23,538 bases of DNA from Actinomycetota bacterium (GTDB lineage: Bacteria > Actinomycetota > Thermoleophilia > Gaiellales > Gaiellaceae). The stretch lies in contig VAXK01000214.1 of assembly GCA_005885565.1 (NCBI GenBank), positions 1 through 23,538 on the forward strand, written 5' to 3'. The notes beneath the pieces are model-generated. The model made no database searches, was not told where the DNA came from, and worked only from the letters and a program-made list of their open reading frames with translations. This document shows, one piece after another, positions 1-7,651 of this stretch (position 1 is its first letter; the number at the start of each line of letters is the position of its first letter). Position numbers and translations under genes: made by a program.

Positions 1-1164
1 GCTGAACGTGACGTCGAGGCCGAAGTCGTTTGCCAGCGTCGCTTGAACGACCTCCTTCTGCACCTCGCCGTAGAGCGAGACGAAGATCTCCCGGCGTACG
101 TCGTCCTGTCGGACGTCGATGAGCGGGTCCTGCTCCGCGAGCTGCGCGAGCGCGACACGGAGCCGGCCCCTGTCGTCGGCGTCGACGGGCGCGACGACGG
201 TCTCCAGTGTCGGCGGCGCGAAATGGTGCTCGGCGCTCGGCCGCGGAGTGCCGATCGCGTCGCCGATCTGGATCTCGGTCAGACCCCAGAGCTTCCCGAT
301 CTCTCCGGCGGATACCGACCCACGCCGAACGGCCGAGCCCTCGTGGAAGACGCTGATCGTCGTCACCTTGCGCTCGCTGCCCTGGCCGAACCGCAACCGA
401 TCGCGCGTGCGCACCGTGCCCGAGAACAGGCGGACGAACGCGATCTTCTCGCCGGCCGGACCGCGCTCGATCTTGAAGACGCTGCCCGACACGGGACCGT
501 CGACGTCGCCAGCCGCCGTCGGCAGCAGCTCGGCGATACCGGACACCAAGGGCTCGACGCCCGCTCCCGTGAGCGCGGAGCCGAAGAACACCGGATGCAG
601 CAGCGCTCGTTTCGTCTCCGCGACGAGCTCGTCGTCGGGTGCGCCGTAGGGCGCGAAGGACACGGCCCGCGTCCCGACCTCGCCCACCGATCCCATCGGG
701 ATGATCGCCGGAGTCAGCCGGTCCGAGATGCTCTGCAGCACGCGTTCCGGGTCCGCACCGGGACGGTCGATCTTGTTCACGAGCAGAAGGGTCGGAACGC
801 GGAGCCGCTGCAGCGCCCGCATCAGCAGCGGGGTCTGCGGCTGGACGCCCTCGACGGCGGAGATCACGAGCACCGCGCCGTCGAGCACGCTCAGCACGCG
901 CTCGACCTCGGCGATGAAGTCCGGGTGGCCGGGCGTGTCGATCAGGTTGACGGTGACGTCGTCGATCGCGAACGACACGACCGCCGAGCGGATCGTGATG
1001 CCGCGCTGCTGCTCGAGCGCCAGCGAGTCGGTCTGCGTCGTGCCGGCGTCGACGCTGCCGATCTCGTCGATGACGCCGGCCGCGTGCAGCAGCCGCTCGG
1101 TGAGCGTCGTCTTACCGGCGTCTACATGCGCCAGGATCCCTAGGTTCAGCGTTCTGCGAAGCAA
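1..1164 (-). CDS. TetM/OtrA-like ribosomal protection GTPase (partial, C-terminus outside window)
   Basis: This is a translational GTPase of the EF-G-like tetracycline ribosomal-protection family. Such proteins bind the ribosome and use GTP hydrolysis to dislodge tetracycline. The first 388 codons are in the window, of roughly 640 in the family. Visible motifs are the G1 P-loop AHVDAGKTT (residues 12-20), a switch I stretch GTTQTDSLALEQQRGITI, the G3 motif DTPGHPDF, a G4 motif NKID and a domain II segment beginning VFKIERGPAGEK. The GTTxTD and SVLDGAVLVISA stretches resemble TetM/OtrA more than housekeeping EF-G. The start is TTG at 1164: it has GGAGG (1174-1178) nine bases upstream, and an in-frame TGA lies two codons before it. 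The nearby ATG at 1171 is in another frame. A housekeeping or antibiotic-producer self-protection role is possible, and resistance itself is not shown by sequence. Confidence 0.85.
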   Translation of the reverse strand, partial: MLRRTLNLGILAHVDAGKTTLTERLLHAAGVIDEIGSVDAGTTQTDSLALEQQRGITIRSAVVSFAIDDVTVNLIDTPGHPDFIAEVERVLSVLDGAVLVISAVEGVQPQTPLLMRALQRLRVPTLLLVNKIDRPGADPERVLQSISDRLTPAIIPMGSVGEVGTRAVSFAPYGAPDDELVAETKRALLHPVFFGSALTGAGVEPLVSGIAELLPTAAGDVDGPVSGSVFKIERGPAGEKIAFVRLFSGTVRTRDRLRFGQGSERKVTTISVFHEGSAVRRGSVSAGEIGKLWGLTEIQIGDAIGTPRPSAEHHFAPPTLETVVAPVDADDRGRLRVALAQLAEQDPLIDVRQDDVRREIFVSLYGEVQKEVVQATLANDFGLDVTFS

Positions 1165-1225
1165 GCGTCATACCCTCCGAATAGGTCACGAAGGCCTCCT
1201 CGATGGACATGGACGCTGCGCGCAT
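1112..1225 (-). other. Candidate 37-codon leader ORF overlapping the GTPase start
   Basis: A short ORF starts with ATG at 1225 behind AGGAG with 5-base spacing. It runs in a different frame through the GTPase ribosome-binding site and ends at TAA (1112-1114), 53 bases inside the GTPase gene. Ribosomes translating it would cross the GTPase start, so it could couple or limit GTPase translation. tet(M) is known to be controlled through a short leader peptide, but this ORF has no sequence resemblance to that leader that I can see. It may be fortuitous. Confidence 0.3.
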
Positions 1226-1265
1226 CTCCGCTCCTAAGGTCGGTTGGCGCTTGGTGCGGAGGAGG

Positions 1266-2948
1266 TTACCGCACTCGCCAGAGCTCGAGCGATTCCTCGA
1301 AGCCCTTCAGCGTCGCCGCGAGCGGCTCCCTGCGGAGTGCGAGCTCCTCGACCTCGGGATCGGCCAGCACCTCGCCGGAGACGACGACGTCCGCTCCCGT
1401 CGAGAGCGAGACGAGGCGCGCGGCGAGGTTGACGGTGGAGCCGAAGTAGTCGAGCGCGCCGTTCTGCGTGATCGCGATGCAGGGCCCGGTGTGGACACCG
1501 ACCTTGAGCTCGAGCGGCCTGCCCGCGACGGCCCGCTGGGCGGCGAGACCGGCCCGGACGGCCGCCGCCGGATGCGTGAAGACAGCCATGATCGCGTCGC
1601 CCATCGCCTTCACCACGGCGCCGCCCTCGGAGGCGACGGCCTCACGCAGCACGTCGAGGTGCTGCATCACCGAGCCGAAGGCGGGCGCGTCGCCGACCTC
1701 GCGGTAGAAGCGCGTCGAGTCGCGCAGGTCGGTGAAGAGGACGGTCAGGGTCCCGACCGAGACCGGCTCGCCCGGGCGCAGCACCTCCGTCGAGAACAGG
1801 TCGCGGAACGCCTGCAACGACGTCACCTCGGCGGCGGTTGCGGCGCGGTCGCGCCACTCCGTCCGCTCCAGCCGAAGGAGCCGTTCGCTCTCCGAGTCGT
1901 TGGCGAGCGTCACGACCGTCTCGCCGGTCGCTTCGAAGACGTCGCCTCCGGCCTCACCGAGCGCGCGTACCCGGTACGTCCCCGGCCGGAGGCGCACGGT
2001 CAGCCGTCGCTCCTCGGCCGGACCGAGCAGCTGCTGGGCCACGACGTGCGGCGAGAGCTGCGGGCCGCCGACGCAGAACTCGCGCCTGTCGACGGCGCGG
2101 ACGGACGGGCTCGGCGTGAAGGTGACCTCGACCGAGCGGTCGAGGTCGGCGCTCACGTCGATCCCGCAGGTCTCGCAGTGGACGCCGGTGTCGAGGTCGC
2201 GCAGCGACCCCACGGTCGCGGCCGGGCCTCGGCAGGAGGGGCAGAGGAGCTCCCAGCGCAGCTCGGTGAGTCCGATGCGCGTCGAATGCAGCAGGAGCTC
2301 GAGCGACTCGCGCCGCCCGGCTTGCCAGGCGTCCGCCAGCTCGTACGGGCGCAGCCTGGCGAGCGCCTGCTCGTCGCCGCGCTCGAGGAGGACGACGAGC
2401 GCTGCGACCAGCCGCGGGTCGACTCCCTGCTCGCGCAGCTTCTCCCCGCCGCGCCTTAGTCGGTCGCCGCCGCCGGACGCGAGCCGGGCAGGCTGTGCGG
2501 GCTCCGACGTCGTCGCAAGTGAGTCGTACGTCCGGAACGTGCGAGCGAACCGAGAGCGGCTGACGAGGCCGATCTGCACCGCGGCCGCGAGGAGGCCGAG
2601 CAGGTTCCGCGGTCGCACGCGCACGTCGTAGTCGAGGCTCGTGCCGGCGTCGTCGCGCTCCTCGAGCCGAGCCTCGACGCGGAGCTCGACGATCGGCCCG
2701 CGCGCGTAGCGCCGCACGACGCCGAACCGGTGCGGCCGCACCCACTCGAACGGCTCCTCCTCCCATTCGATCGGCACCCCGAGCCGCCGCAGGCGGAGCC
2801 GCCGCCGCGCGTTCGCCTCGGTCCCGAGCACCTCGACCGGCGGGACGCCGGTGTCGCGGTTGAAGCGGTCGGTGTCGGCGACGAGCGGCCACAACGCGTC
2901 CGGCGAAGCGGCGAGCTCGTGCCGCCAGTGAAAGCGGAGCTCCTTCAG
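1266..2948 (-). CDS. DUF5939-type adenylate/guanylate cyclase with SRPBCC-like N-terminus and zinc ribbon
   Basis: This is a class III nucleotidyl cyclase, expected to make cAMP or cGMP in the cytoplasm. The N-terminus (residues about 1-160) has the SRPBCC/polyketide-cyclase-like pattern ASPDALWPLVADTDRFNR seen in DUF5939 proteins. A zinc ribbon follows, with C236, C239, C258 and C261. The C-terminal cyclase domain starts near residue 395: FTDLRDSTRF carries the first metal Asp (407), VKAMGDAIM carries Lys447 and the second metal Asp451, and VNLAAR carries Asn507 and Arg511. The start is uncertain. The clear ribosome-binding site and ATG (2968) open a frame that stops after seven codons (TGA 2945-2947), and the protein frame is shifted by one base. 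I give the first possible in-frame codon, CTG at 2948, as the boundary. The frame stays open to 3767, but that extension is antisense to the neighbouring gene. It is divergent from the AAA-cyclase gene. Confidence 0.85.
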   Translation of the reverse strand: MKELRFHWRHELAASPDALWPLVADTDRFNRDTGVPPVEVLGTEANARRRLRLRRLGVPIEWEEEPFEWVRPHRFGVVRRYARGPIVELRVEARLEERDDAGTSLDYDVRVRPRNLLGLLAAAVQIGLVSRSRFARTFRTYDSLATTSEPAQPARLASGGGDRLRRGGEKLREQGVDPRLVAALVVLLERGDEQALARLRPYELADAWQAGRRESLELLLHSTRIGLTELRWELLCPSCRGPAATVGSLRDLDTGVHCETCGIDVSADLDRSVEVTFTPSPSVRAVDRREFCVGGPQLSPHVVAQQLLGPAEERRLTVRLRPGTYRVRALGEAGGDVFEATGETVVTLANDSESERLLRLERTEWRDRAATAAEVTSLQAFRDLFSTEVLRPGEPVSVGTLTVLFTDLRDSTRFYREVGDAPAFGSVMQHLDVLREAVASEGGAVVKAMGDAIMAVFTHPAAAVRAGLAAQRAVAGRPLELKVGVHTGPCIAITQNGALDYFGSTVNLAARLVSLSTGADVVVSGEVLADPEVEELALRREPLAATLKGFEESLELWRVR

Positions 2949-3032
2949 CCGGCGGCGTCCGTCGTCATACCGGCCTCGATTGTGACGGCGGGCAGTTCGT
3001 GCTTCAAGCGGCCCTGATGGAACAATCGAAGG

Positions 3033-6000
3033 ATGCTGGAACGCGCCCTCTGCCCGACGCTCGTCGGACGGGACGAGCAGCTCTTCGCCCTCGAGGATGC
3101 GCTGCTCGCCGCCCATCGCGGTGAAAGCCGCTTCGTCGCGCTCGGCGGCGAGGCGGGAATGGGGAAGACGAGGCTCGCGCGGGAGCTCGCGACCCGCGCA
3201 CGGCGACTCGACTGGGAGGTGCTCTGGGGCGCGTGCAGCGAGGCCGAGCTTCCGCTTCCGTATCTCCCGCTCGTCGAGGCGCTCGGCAACTACCTGTCGC
3301 GCGTGGACGTCGAGCGGCTCGCGGGACTGCTCGGCGCGGCCCGGCTCGAGCTCGCCCAGCTCTTCCCGCAGCTCGGCGGCGACGAGCCCTCTGCCTCCCT
3401 CGGCGATCCGGCCCAGGCGAAGCTTCGCCTCTTCGAGGCCGTCGTCGCGCTGCTCTCCGTACCCGCGCGTGAGCACGGCCTGCTCCTCGTCGTGGAGGAC
3501 GTCCACTGGGCGGACTCGGCGACGCGCGAGCTGCTCGACCACCTCGGCCGCCGCCTGACGGGCATGCGGTCGCTCGTCCTCGTCACGTACCGAAGCGACG
3601 AGCTCGACCGGCGGCATCCTCTCGCACCGCTCCTCCAGACGTGGCGCCGTTCCGGCGCGGCGGAGCCGGTCGCGCTGTCGCCGCTCGAGCGCGGCGAGAT
3701 CGCCGAGATGATCGCGGCCATCCTCGACGCCGAGACGGTCGGCCCCGAGTTCCGCGACCTGATGCACCTACGGACGGAGGGAAACCCCTTCGTCCTCGAG
3801 GAGATGCTGAAGGAGGCGATCGACCGCGGCGACGTCGTCCGCACGGATCACGGCTGGAAGCCGCGCAGCCTGGAGGAGCTGCGCATTCCCGAGACCGTCC
3901 GCGACACGATCCTGCTGCGGTTCGCGCGCCTCGACCCGGCCGACGTCGAGATCCTCCAGGCCGCGGCCGTGCTGGGAAGGACGTTCGACTACGCCACGCT
4001 CGTCGGCGTCGCCGGCGTTCCCGACGCGACCGTGCACGAGGCGCTCGCGGTCGGCGTGGCGCAGCAGCTGCTGGAGGAGGTCGACGCCGGGCGCGCCGCG
4101 TACCGGTGGCGGCACGCGCTGACGCAGGAGGCCGTCGCCGACGAGATCGTGCTCCCGCGCCGCCAGCAGATCCACGGCCGCGCGGCCGACGTGCTCGTGG
4201 ACGCCGGCGCGGAGGCCCTGGAGGTCGCGCGCCACCTGCTCGGAGCGGCTCGGTTCGACGAGGCGGTGCCGAAGTGCGTCGAGGCGGCCGAGGAGGCGGA
4301 GGCGACGTTCGCGTTCGCCGAGTCGCTCGAGCTCCTCGACCGCGCCCTTCCGCACGTCCGCGACCCGCTCGAGCGGGCGCGCCTGCTCGCCCACATGGGA
4401 CAGGTGCTCTGGATGGACGGGAAGACCGCCGCGGCGGAAGAGGTGCTGGTGGAGGGCATCGCGGGCCTCGAGAGCCTCGGGGAGGAGCTCGAAGCCGCGC
4501 GCTCCCGGCTCGTGCTGGGACGCTGCCGCTGGGAGCAGAGCCGTCCCGACCTGTCCTTCGAGGAGACCGAGCACGCGCGACGCGTCCTCGAGGAGCACGG
4601 CCCGTCGGCCGAGCTCGCGCTCGCGTACATCCGGCTGTCCGGCCTCTACAAGTTCGAGTTCGACAACGACCACAGCCTCGAGATGGCGACGAAGGCGGTC
4701 GAGGTCGCCCGGGCGGCCGGAGCCGGGTTCGAGCGCGTGTGGGCCAAGTCGTGGGTCGCATTCGCATTGATCGACACGGGCCGCACGGTCGAGGCGATGA
4801 AGACGCTGGACGAGTGCTTCGAGGAGGCGCAGCGGGCCGGCTATCCGTTCATCGCACAGAACATCGCGTACAACGAGGCCTGGTCCCGACTGCACTTGAT
4901 GATGCCGGGCATCGGCGCCCGCATCGACGCGCTCGAGTCCCAGTCCGGGCCGGCCGTGCTCATCGAGATGATCGGGATCGCGACGAGCTGGGTCCGCCGC
5001 GCGAGTGGGGATCTGCTCGGAGCCCTCGACGCCGTCGAGCCTGCGCACAGGGCGTCCCTGCGGGCCGCGAGCGCGAAGGTCCGGTGGCGAACGGCCGTCG
5101 AGCTCGCGGAGGTCCTGCTCGAGCTCGGGCGGCTGGACGACGCCGGGGCGACGCTCCCCGATCCGTCCGAGCGCGCCGACCTCCAGGACGTGGTCTACGA
5201 CGCCGCGCCGCAGATCCGGCTGAGGCTCGCGGACGGCCGCCTCGACGAGGCCGTCCGGCTCGCGCGGGAGATCGCGGACCGCGTCGACCGCCTTGCGCCG
5301 TACCTCGAGACCCTCGCCGTCGCGGTCGAGGCGCTCGTCGCGGCCGGCCTACTCGACGAGGCACAGGCCGTCGTCGATGCCGGTCGCGCGTATCCGACGG
5401 ACGCCGAGACGGCCTACCTCGACGAGGCGCAAGGCCGGATCCTGCTCGCACGCGGCGCCGCTTCCGAAGCTCGCCCCTTCCTCGCCCGGATCGTCGAGGT
5501 AGCGGCGGCGCGCGGCTTCCGGCTCGTCGAGTGGCGAGCGCGCACGCTCGCCGCCGAGGCGGGCTCACCGGAGGCGCTCGCGGCCGTGATCGCCGAGGCC
5601 GACGCAGCGGGAGCGAGCCTGATCCGAGATGGTGCTCGTACCGTCGCCGAGCGGCTCGGCGTCGCCGTTCCCGAGCCGACGGAACCGCCGGCCGGACGCG
5701 ACGGCGCGGAGCCGGAGCTCGTCGGAGCCGGCGAGCGCCTGGTGACGACGATGTTCGCCGACGTCCGCGGGTACACGGCCCTGACGGCCGCGACCGCGCC
5801 CGCCGACCTCGCCGACCGGATCGAGACGCTCCATCGCTGGGCCTCGGCCGAGGTTGGCCGCCACCACGGGCTCGTCGACAAGTTCGCGGGCGACGCCGTC
5901 ATGGCGACCTTCAACACGACCGGAACGCGCCTCGATCACGCGCGGCAGGCCCTCGAGGCCGCGCTCGCCCTGAGCGGGAAGGCGGCGCTCCTCGACCTAG

Positions 6001-6272
6001 GCGTCGGAATCGGGATCGCCGTCGGTCCTGCCGTCGTCGGCCGAACCGTCGCGGGCGGAAACGTGTCCGTCCTCGGGACGACGACGAACCTCGCCGCCCG
6101 CCTGCAGACGGCGGCGGAGGTCGGCGAGATCGTCCTGAGCGACGAGGCCCACCGGCGCGTGGCTCAATGGCTGGCCGAGCGCGGCCTCGAGGCGGCGCCG
6201 CAATCGCTCGAGCTCAAGGGCTTCGACGGGCCGCAGCCTGCCTGGCGGCTCCGCGGCGGCGCAGCGCACTGA
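3033..6272 (+). CDS. AAA/STAND-like ATPase with TPR-like middle and C-terminal class III nucleotidyl cyclase
   Basis: This 1079-aa signalling protein has three parts. The N-terminal AAA_16-type ATPase (residues 10-300) opens with LVGRDEQL, has the Walker A motif GEAGMGKT (39-46) and the Walker B stretch LLLVVEDVHWAD (150-161). The helical middle (about 360-880) is rich in Ala/Leu/Glu repeats typical of TPR domains. The C-terminal cyclase carries FADVRGYTAL with metal Asp910, KFAGDAVMATF with Lys950 and Asp954, and TNLAARL with Asn1019 and Arg1023, so all catalytic positions I can recognise are kept. In many AAA-cyclase fusions the cyclase comes first; here it is last. It probably senses a ligand or protein and couples this to cyclic-nucleotide synthesis; the input is unknown. 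ATG 3033 sits directly behind GAAGG with almost no spacing, so initiation may be weak. It converges on the DUF899 gene with a 12-base gap. Confidence 0.9.
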   Translation: MLERALCPTLVGRDEQLFALEDALLAAHRGESRFVALGGEAGMGKTRLARELATRARRLDWEVLWGACSEAELPLPYLPLVEALGNYLSRVDVERLAGLLGAARLELAQLFPQLGGDEPSASLGDPAQAKLRLFEAVVALLSVPAREHGLLLVVEDVHWADSATRELLDHLGRRLTGMRSLVLVTYRSDELDRRHPLAPLLQTWRRSGAAEPVALSPLERGEIAEMIAAILDAETVGPEFRDLMHLRTEGNPFVLEEMLKEAIDRGDVVRTDHGWKPRSLEELRIPETVRDTILLRFARLDPADVEILQAAAVLGRTFDYATLVGVAGVPDATVHEALAVGVAQQLLEEVDAGRAAYRWRHALTQEAVADEIVLPRRQQIHGRAADVLVDAGAEALEVARHLLGAARFDEAVPKCVEAAEEAEATFAFAESLELLDRALPHVRDPLERARLLAHMGQVLWMDGKTAAAEEVLVEGIAGLESLGEELEAARSRLVLGRCRWEQSRPDLSFEETEHARRVLEEHGPSAELALAYIRLSGLYKFEFDNDHSLEMATKAVEVARAAGAGFERVWAKSWVAFALIDTGRTVEAMKTLDECFEEAQRAGYPFIAQNIAYNEAWSRLHLMMPGIGARIDALESQSGPAVLIEMIGIATSWVRRASGDLLGALDAVEPAHRASLRAASAKVRWRTAVELAEVLLELGRLDDAGATLPDPSERADLQDVVYDAAPQIRLRLADGRLDEAVRLAREIADRVDRLAPYLETLAVAVEALVAAGLLDEAQAVVDAGRAYPTDAETAYLDEAQGRILLARGAASEARPFLARIVEVAAARGFRLVEWRARTLAAEAGSPEALAAVIAEADAAGASLIRDGARTVAERLGVAVPEPTEPPAGRDGAEPELVGAGERLVTTMFADVRGYTALTAATAPADLADRIETLHRWASAEVGRHHGLVDKFAGDAVMATFNTTGTRLDHARQALEAALALSGKAALLDLGVGIGIAVGPAVVGRTVAGGNVSVLGTTTNLAARLQTAAEVGEIVLSDEAHRRVAQWLAERGLEAAPQSLELKGFDGPQPAWRLRGGAAH

Positions 6273-6284
6273 GGCCGCGGGCGG

Positions 6285-7049
6285 TCACTGCTCGTACTCG
6301 CCACGGCGACGGAACCACGGCCCCGTCTCGTTGCGTCCCTTCGGCGCCCGGTCGAGCCACTGGTACATGCCCCAGAGCGCATCGACGCCGCGGGCATAGG
6401 CCGAATAGGTGTGGTAGACGACGCCGTCCTCGAGCGCGAACGCGCTCATCCCCGGCGCCTCGCGGGTATACGTCGCCGCATCGGTTCCGCACGAGGCCGC
6501 GAACTGCGCGACAGGGCCCTCGCCGCCGGCCTCGAGCACCGGCGTCACGTCCAGCGAGCGGTAGTTGTATTCGACGATCCCCTCGCGCTGCTCGGCCTCG
6601 GTGTACGAGGCGTCGAAGTCGAAGTTGAAGTCGCTGCCGAACGAGGACGCCCAGGGAAACGTCCACCCCATCCGGCGCGTGTACTGCTGCAGCTTGGCGA
6701 GGGGAGCACGCGAGACGGCCGTCATCGCCACGTCGTGGTTCTCGAGGTGGACGACGAAGCCGTCGAAGCCGTCCGCGATCGCCGAGCAGGCCGGGCAGCC
6801 GGCCGTGTACTCGGGCCCGAACATGAAGTGGTAGACGAGGAGCTGGGAGCGCCCTCCGAACAGGTCTGCCAGCGAAGCACTGCCTGCGTCGGTCTCGAAG
6901 CGGTAGTCCGTCTCGATCCGGACCCAGGGGAGCTCTTGCCGCTGCCGGGCCAGCTCGTCGCTGCGCCGGGTCAGGTCCTTCTCGGCCTCGAGCAGCTCGA
7001 GCCGCGCGGCAAGCCACTCCTCACGCGTCCCCGCCGTGTGCTTCGTCAT
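6285..7049 (-). CDS. DUF899 family thioredoxin-fold protein (copy 1)
   Basis: This is a 254-aa DUF899 protein. The family adopts a thioredoxin-like fold and has no established reaction. It begins TREEWLAARLELLEAEK and has the conserved RQELPWVRI segment (about residues 37-45). The YHFMFGPEY stretch is followed by a CPAC motif (85-88), which could be redox-active. MGWTFPWASSFGSDFNFDFD and the C-terminal FALEDGVVYHTYSAYARG are also typical. The ATG at 7049 overlaps the TGA of the upstream DUF2182 gene (ATGA), which indicates translational coupling. The open frame extends upstream to 7280, but that part is shadow of the membrane-protein gene. It is closely similar in layout to the second DUF899 gene two genes upstream. 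A role in thiol chemistry or detoxification is only a guess from the CxxC motif. Confidence 0.9.
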   Translation of the reverse strand: MTKHTAGTREEWLAARLELLEAEKDLTRRSDELARQRQELPWVRIETDYRFETDAGSASLADLFGGRSQLLVYHFMFGPEYTAGCPACSAIADGFDGFVVHLENHDVAMTAVSRAPLAKLQQYTRRMGWTFPWASSFGSDFNFDFDASYTEAEQREGIVEYNYRSLDVTPVLEAGGEGPVAQFAASCGTDAATYTREAPGMSAFALEDGVVYHTYSAYARGVDALWGMYQWLDRAPKGRNETGPWFRRRGEYEQ

Positions 7050-7651
7050 GTGACCACGAGGATGCCAAACCCGACGATCGCGAGCGCGACCGGCACGTCC
7101 ACGGAGGCTCGCGGCGGCAGGAGCTTCTGGGCGAGGACGAGGACGCCAATGACCGCCATCCAGGTGACGCTCATGATGCCGAGCGCGACCAGCACGACCA
7201 TCAGCCCGATGCTCGAGCCGACGCACCACAGCCCGAGCTCGAACCCCGAGCGGACGCTCTCGCGGCACCGCCGGCGACACTCGCGCTTGAGCGGCGTGAG
7301 CTCGTAGACGCCGGCCGCGATCGTCAGCGCGCCGGCGGCGGAAGCACCGTGCGGCCGGTACAGGGCGTACACCGCGAGCCCGACCAGCGTCCAGACGGCG
7401 AGGTACGACCCCGCGAAGACCGGCACGGCGAGCACACCATCCCTGGCGCGAACGAACCTCGACGCCGCCGGAACCGTCCCCGGCAGCATCATCGCCGCCA
7501 TCATCGGCACCCAGGCTGCGACGAAGAACCCGAGCGAGCCGAGCTCGGTCGCGGCCCCCATGTCCATCCCGCGCATCTGCTGAGCCGCGACGGCCCAGGA
7601 CGCAGCGGCGAGGCCGAGCAGCACCGGAAGCGATGCCCTAGTACTCGTCAT
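7046..7651 (-). CDS. DUF2182 integral membrane protein
   Basis: This 201-aa protein has about six to seven hydrophobic segments (roughly residues 8-24, 38-57, 73-98, 104-119, 138-160, 160-178 and 186-200). DUF2182 signatures are visible: MRGMDMG (26-32), the methionine-rich WVPMMAAMMLPG segment (47-58), and YELTPLKRECRRRCRES (116-132) with Cys125 and Cys129. Methionines and cysteines in or near the membrane suggest metal binding or handling, as proposed for the family, but no substrate is established. The start at ATG 7651 overlaps the 3' end of the upstream DUF899 gene by 14 bases. Its stop overlaps the next start by 4, so the three genes look like one tightly coupled operon. Longer upstream extension of this frame (to 7957) is a low-complexity shadow and was rejected. 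Confidence 0.88.
   Translation of the reverse strand: MTSTRASLPVLLGLAAASWAVAAQQMRGMDMGAATELGSLGFFVAAWVPMMAAMMLPGTVPAASRFVRARDGVLAVPVFAGSYLAVWTLVGLAVYALYRPHGASAAGALTIAAGVYELTPLKRECRRRCRESVRSGFELGLWCVGSSIGLMVVLVALGIMSVTWMAVIGVLVLAQKLLPPRASVDVPVALAIVGFGILVVT

Noticed and set aside
43..1237. Three long plus-strand ORFs opposite the TetM-like gene
   Set aside because: Low-complexity Arg/Asp/Ser-rich or unpatterned translations; they are antisense shadows of a clear GTPase frame.
2949..3767. Upstream extension of the DUF5939 cyclase frame to an ATG at 3767
   Set aside because: It lies wholly antisense to the well-conserved AAA ATPase domain and resembles no protein family.
3583..6628. Long alternative ORFs (minus 3583-4767, plus 3641-6628) across the AAA-cyclase gene
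   Set aside because: Arg/Pro/Ala-dominated translations typical of off-frame reading of high-GC DNA; the 3033-6272 frame has full domain evidence.
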